DNA of 64,000 bases from Priestia endophytica DSM 13796 (GTDB taxonomy: Bacteria > Bacillota > Bacilli > Bacillales > Bacillaceae_H). Of the stretch, positions 62,707 to 64,000 are shown one piece after another. A program made the position numbers and the translations under genes. The number at the start of each line of letters is the position of its first letter. Position 1 is the first letter of the stretch. The notes under the pieces are model-generated. The model was not told the DNA's origin and made no database searches. It saw only the letters and a list, made by a program, of their open reading frames with translations. The DNA is taken from the NCBI RefSeq assembly GCF_900115845.1, contig NZ_FOXX01000002.1, positions 186,001 to 250,000 on the forward strand. Direction: 5' to 3'.

Positions 62707-63858
62707 ATGAGATTAATAGGATTAAATATTAAACAAATGCTAAAAAAATGGACAACGTGGCTGCTTTTTCTTTTCCCTGTTCTACTTACAGTAGGAGCTG
62801 GAGGGCTGATTGAAAAGCAGGGAAGCGAGATTGGAATTCCGGTCGTTTTTGTTGATAAAGATAACAGTACCTCGTCAAAATTTGTTGTGAATCGGCTGAA
62901 AAAGCAAGATCTTTTAGAGGTTTCAACAGCAACGCAAAAGGAAGCTTTTCGTCGTTTAGGACAGAATAAAGTAGATAGCGTTTTTATCATTGAAGAGGGT
63001 TTTGAAGAAAAAATAAAACATGAAGAAAGAGAGGGTGTTATTAAGCTAGTTTCTACACCTTCATCTCTTACTTATCACATCGTTCGTGAACTTGTCGCAA
63101 GCGAAGTGACTCGTCTGACAAGCAATGCAAAAGCTGCTAACCGGGTTATTGCCATTTATGACAAGAGAAAAATGGATATAGATAAGGAAGAAGTTTGGAA
63201 AGATGCATATCGCTATTCAGACGGCCAGTGGGAACCAGAACCACTTATGACAATCGAGTATAAACAAGAGGGAGAGAAGTTCGGCAATAGAGAAACTAAA
63301 GGGAGTTTTAATTCTTATTTAGGACTATGGAGCTTCTCAGTATTGCTTCTTTGTTTTGTTATGAATGAATGGATTTTAAAAGAGCGGCTTTTGTTTTCGA
63401 GAATGAGAACAACATATAAAGGACTCGCGGCCTATCTTTACGGAAAATTAGGATCACAGCTTCTTTTCTTGTTTGGAAGCGCCGCCTTATCTTTTGGTGT
63501 GCTGTCATACTTTCACCATACTCCAATGAATATAAAAGTACTAGTAAGTATGATCATATTTAGTTTGTTTTCTAGTATGTTAAGTATGTTTATGGCAAGC
63601 TTTATACGTTCTAGTGGAAATTATTATTTGCTATCTTTTTTAGTTGTAATGATGATAAGCGCTTTTGGTGGAAGTTTCTTTCCGCTCAGTGATTTCTCAC
63701 CCTCTTTAGCACATATATCAGCTTGGATGCCTCAATCGCTTTTTGTAAAAGCATCTTTTGCTCATGAGTATTATTACAGTTTTAGTGCTTTTATAATCGG
63801 AATAAGCGTGATTTTATGGGGAGGAACAGTATGGAAAATACAGAAACAGAAAAGATAA
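62707..63858 (+). CDS. ABC-2 type transporter permease, second subunit
   Basis: The 383-residue protein has the same architecture as the first: an N-terminal helix (about 16-32), an extracytoplasmic domain with [12 protein letters not shown] and [12 protein letters not shown], and a C-terminal five-helix core with a late [15 protein letters not shown]. The pair probably forms a heterodimer with the ATPase encoded next. Substrate unknown. Confidence 0.85.
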   Translation: MRLIGLNIKQMLKKWTTWLLFLFPVLLTVGAGGLIEKQGSEIGIPVVFVDKDNSTSSKFVVNRLKKQDLLEVSTATQKEAFRRLGQNKVDSVFIIEEGFEEKIKHEEREGVIKLVSTPSSLTYHIVRELVASEVTRLTSNAKAANRVIAIYDKRKMDIDKEEVWKDAYRYSDGQWEPEPLMTIEYKQEGEKFGNRETKGSFNSYLGLWSFSVLLLCFVMNEWILKERLLFSRMRTTYKGLAAYLYGKLGSQLLFLFGSAALSFGVLSYFHHTPMNIKVLVSMIIFSLFSSMLSMFMASFIRSSGNYYLLSFLVVMMISAFGGSFFPLSDFSPSLAHISAWMPQSLFVKASFAHEYYYSFSAFIIGISVILWGGTVWKIQKQKR

Positions 63859-64000
63859 TTGTTATAAAAGACGTATATAAAAAATATAAAGGAAGAATGG
63901 CATTAAAAGGGGTTTCACTGTCCATCCGCAAAGGGGAAATCTTTGGACTTCTTGGTCCAAACGGAGCAGGAAAGTCTACGTTGTTATCATTGCTAGCAAC
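63831..64000 (+). CDS. ABC transporter ATPase, N-terminal fragment
   Basis: The gene runs off the right edge. The first 56 residues include [20 protein letters not shown] and Walker [13 protein letters not shown] (about 40-51). ATG 63831 with SD GGGGAGGA overlaps the second permease by 28 nt, so the three genes are coupled. Confidence 0.93.
   Translation, partial: MENTETEKIIVIKDVYKKYKGRMALKGVSLSIRKGEIFGLLGPNGAGKSTLLSLLA

Overview
The window looks like a chromosomal segment of a low-GC, endospore-forming Bacillaceae (Bacillus or a close relative). The evidence is the almost gene-for-gene match to three Bacillus subtilis-type neighbourhoods, Shine-Dalgarno (SD) sites of the AAGGAGG type, frequent TTG/GTG starts, and several spore genes (ylaJ, ypjB, yppG, a SspM-tailed small spore protein, a YjcZ peptide). 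Sequence alone does not fix the species. No rRNA, tRNA, CRISPR array, insertion sequence or prophage was seen.

Layout. (1) 1-12 kb: the 3' end of pdhD, then the dual-function small RNA SR1 with its SR1P peptide, speA, and the ykt/yla block (yktA, yktB, ykzI-like, the inositol-phosphatase yktC, a GNAT acetyltransferase, ylaF, typA, ylaH-ylaI, ylaJ, ylaK, ylaL, ylaN). (2) 12-27.8 kb: ftsW, pyruvate carboxylase, divergent heme A synthase ctaA, and the caa3 cytochrome oxidase cluster ctaB-ctaG, followed by an Eis-type acetyltransferase, ylbA, ylbB and ylbC. (3) 27.8-52.4 kb: a jump straight into the ypj/ypm/ypp block: ypjB, a YugP-type protease, ypjC, ypjD-dapB-mgsA-bshA-cca-birA, panB-panC, dinG, ypmA-ypmB-aspB, asnS, dnaD-nth-ypoC, recU-ponA, and yppC to yppG. 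(4) 52.4-64 kb: a less conserved stretch with a DUF3817 membrane protein, a small kinase-like protein with a coupled basic micro-ORF, a second micro-ORF, a SAM-riboswitch-controlled metI-metC operon, an APC amino-acid permease with unusual upstream inverted repeats, a repeat-containing amphipathic protein, a YjcZ peptide, the molybdenum-cofactor genes mobA-mobB-moaE-moaD, and an ABC-2 export system that overlaps moaD and runs off the window edge.

How the genes work together. pdhD and pycA feed and refill the TCA cycle, and SR1P links central carbon regulation to GapA. ctaA and ctaB make heme A/O for the caa3 oxidase built by ctaC-G. dapB (lysine/DAP), ftsW and ponA serve wall synthesis and division. 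bshA makes the first bacillithiol intermediate. panB/panC supply pantothenate and birA charges biotin enzymes, including PycA in this window. dnaD, nth, recU and dinG cover replication start and repair.

Points of interest are the ylbC|ypjB junction, the apparent loss of bshB1 and panD from their usual operon slots, a candidate leader hairpin in front of panB, a possible AUU-initiated repeat protein at about 59.0 kb, and micro-ORFs or small transcripts at 8.4, 53.5 and 53.7 kb. I found no single large, clearly undescribed multigene system.
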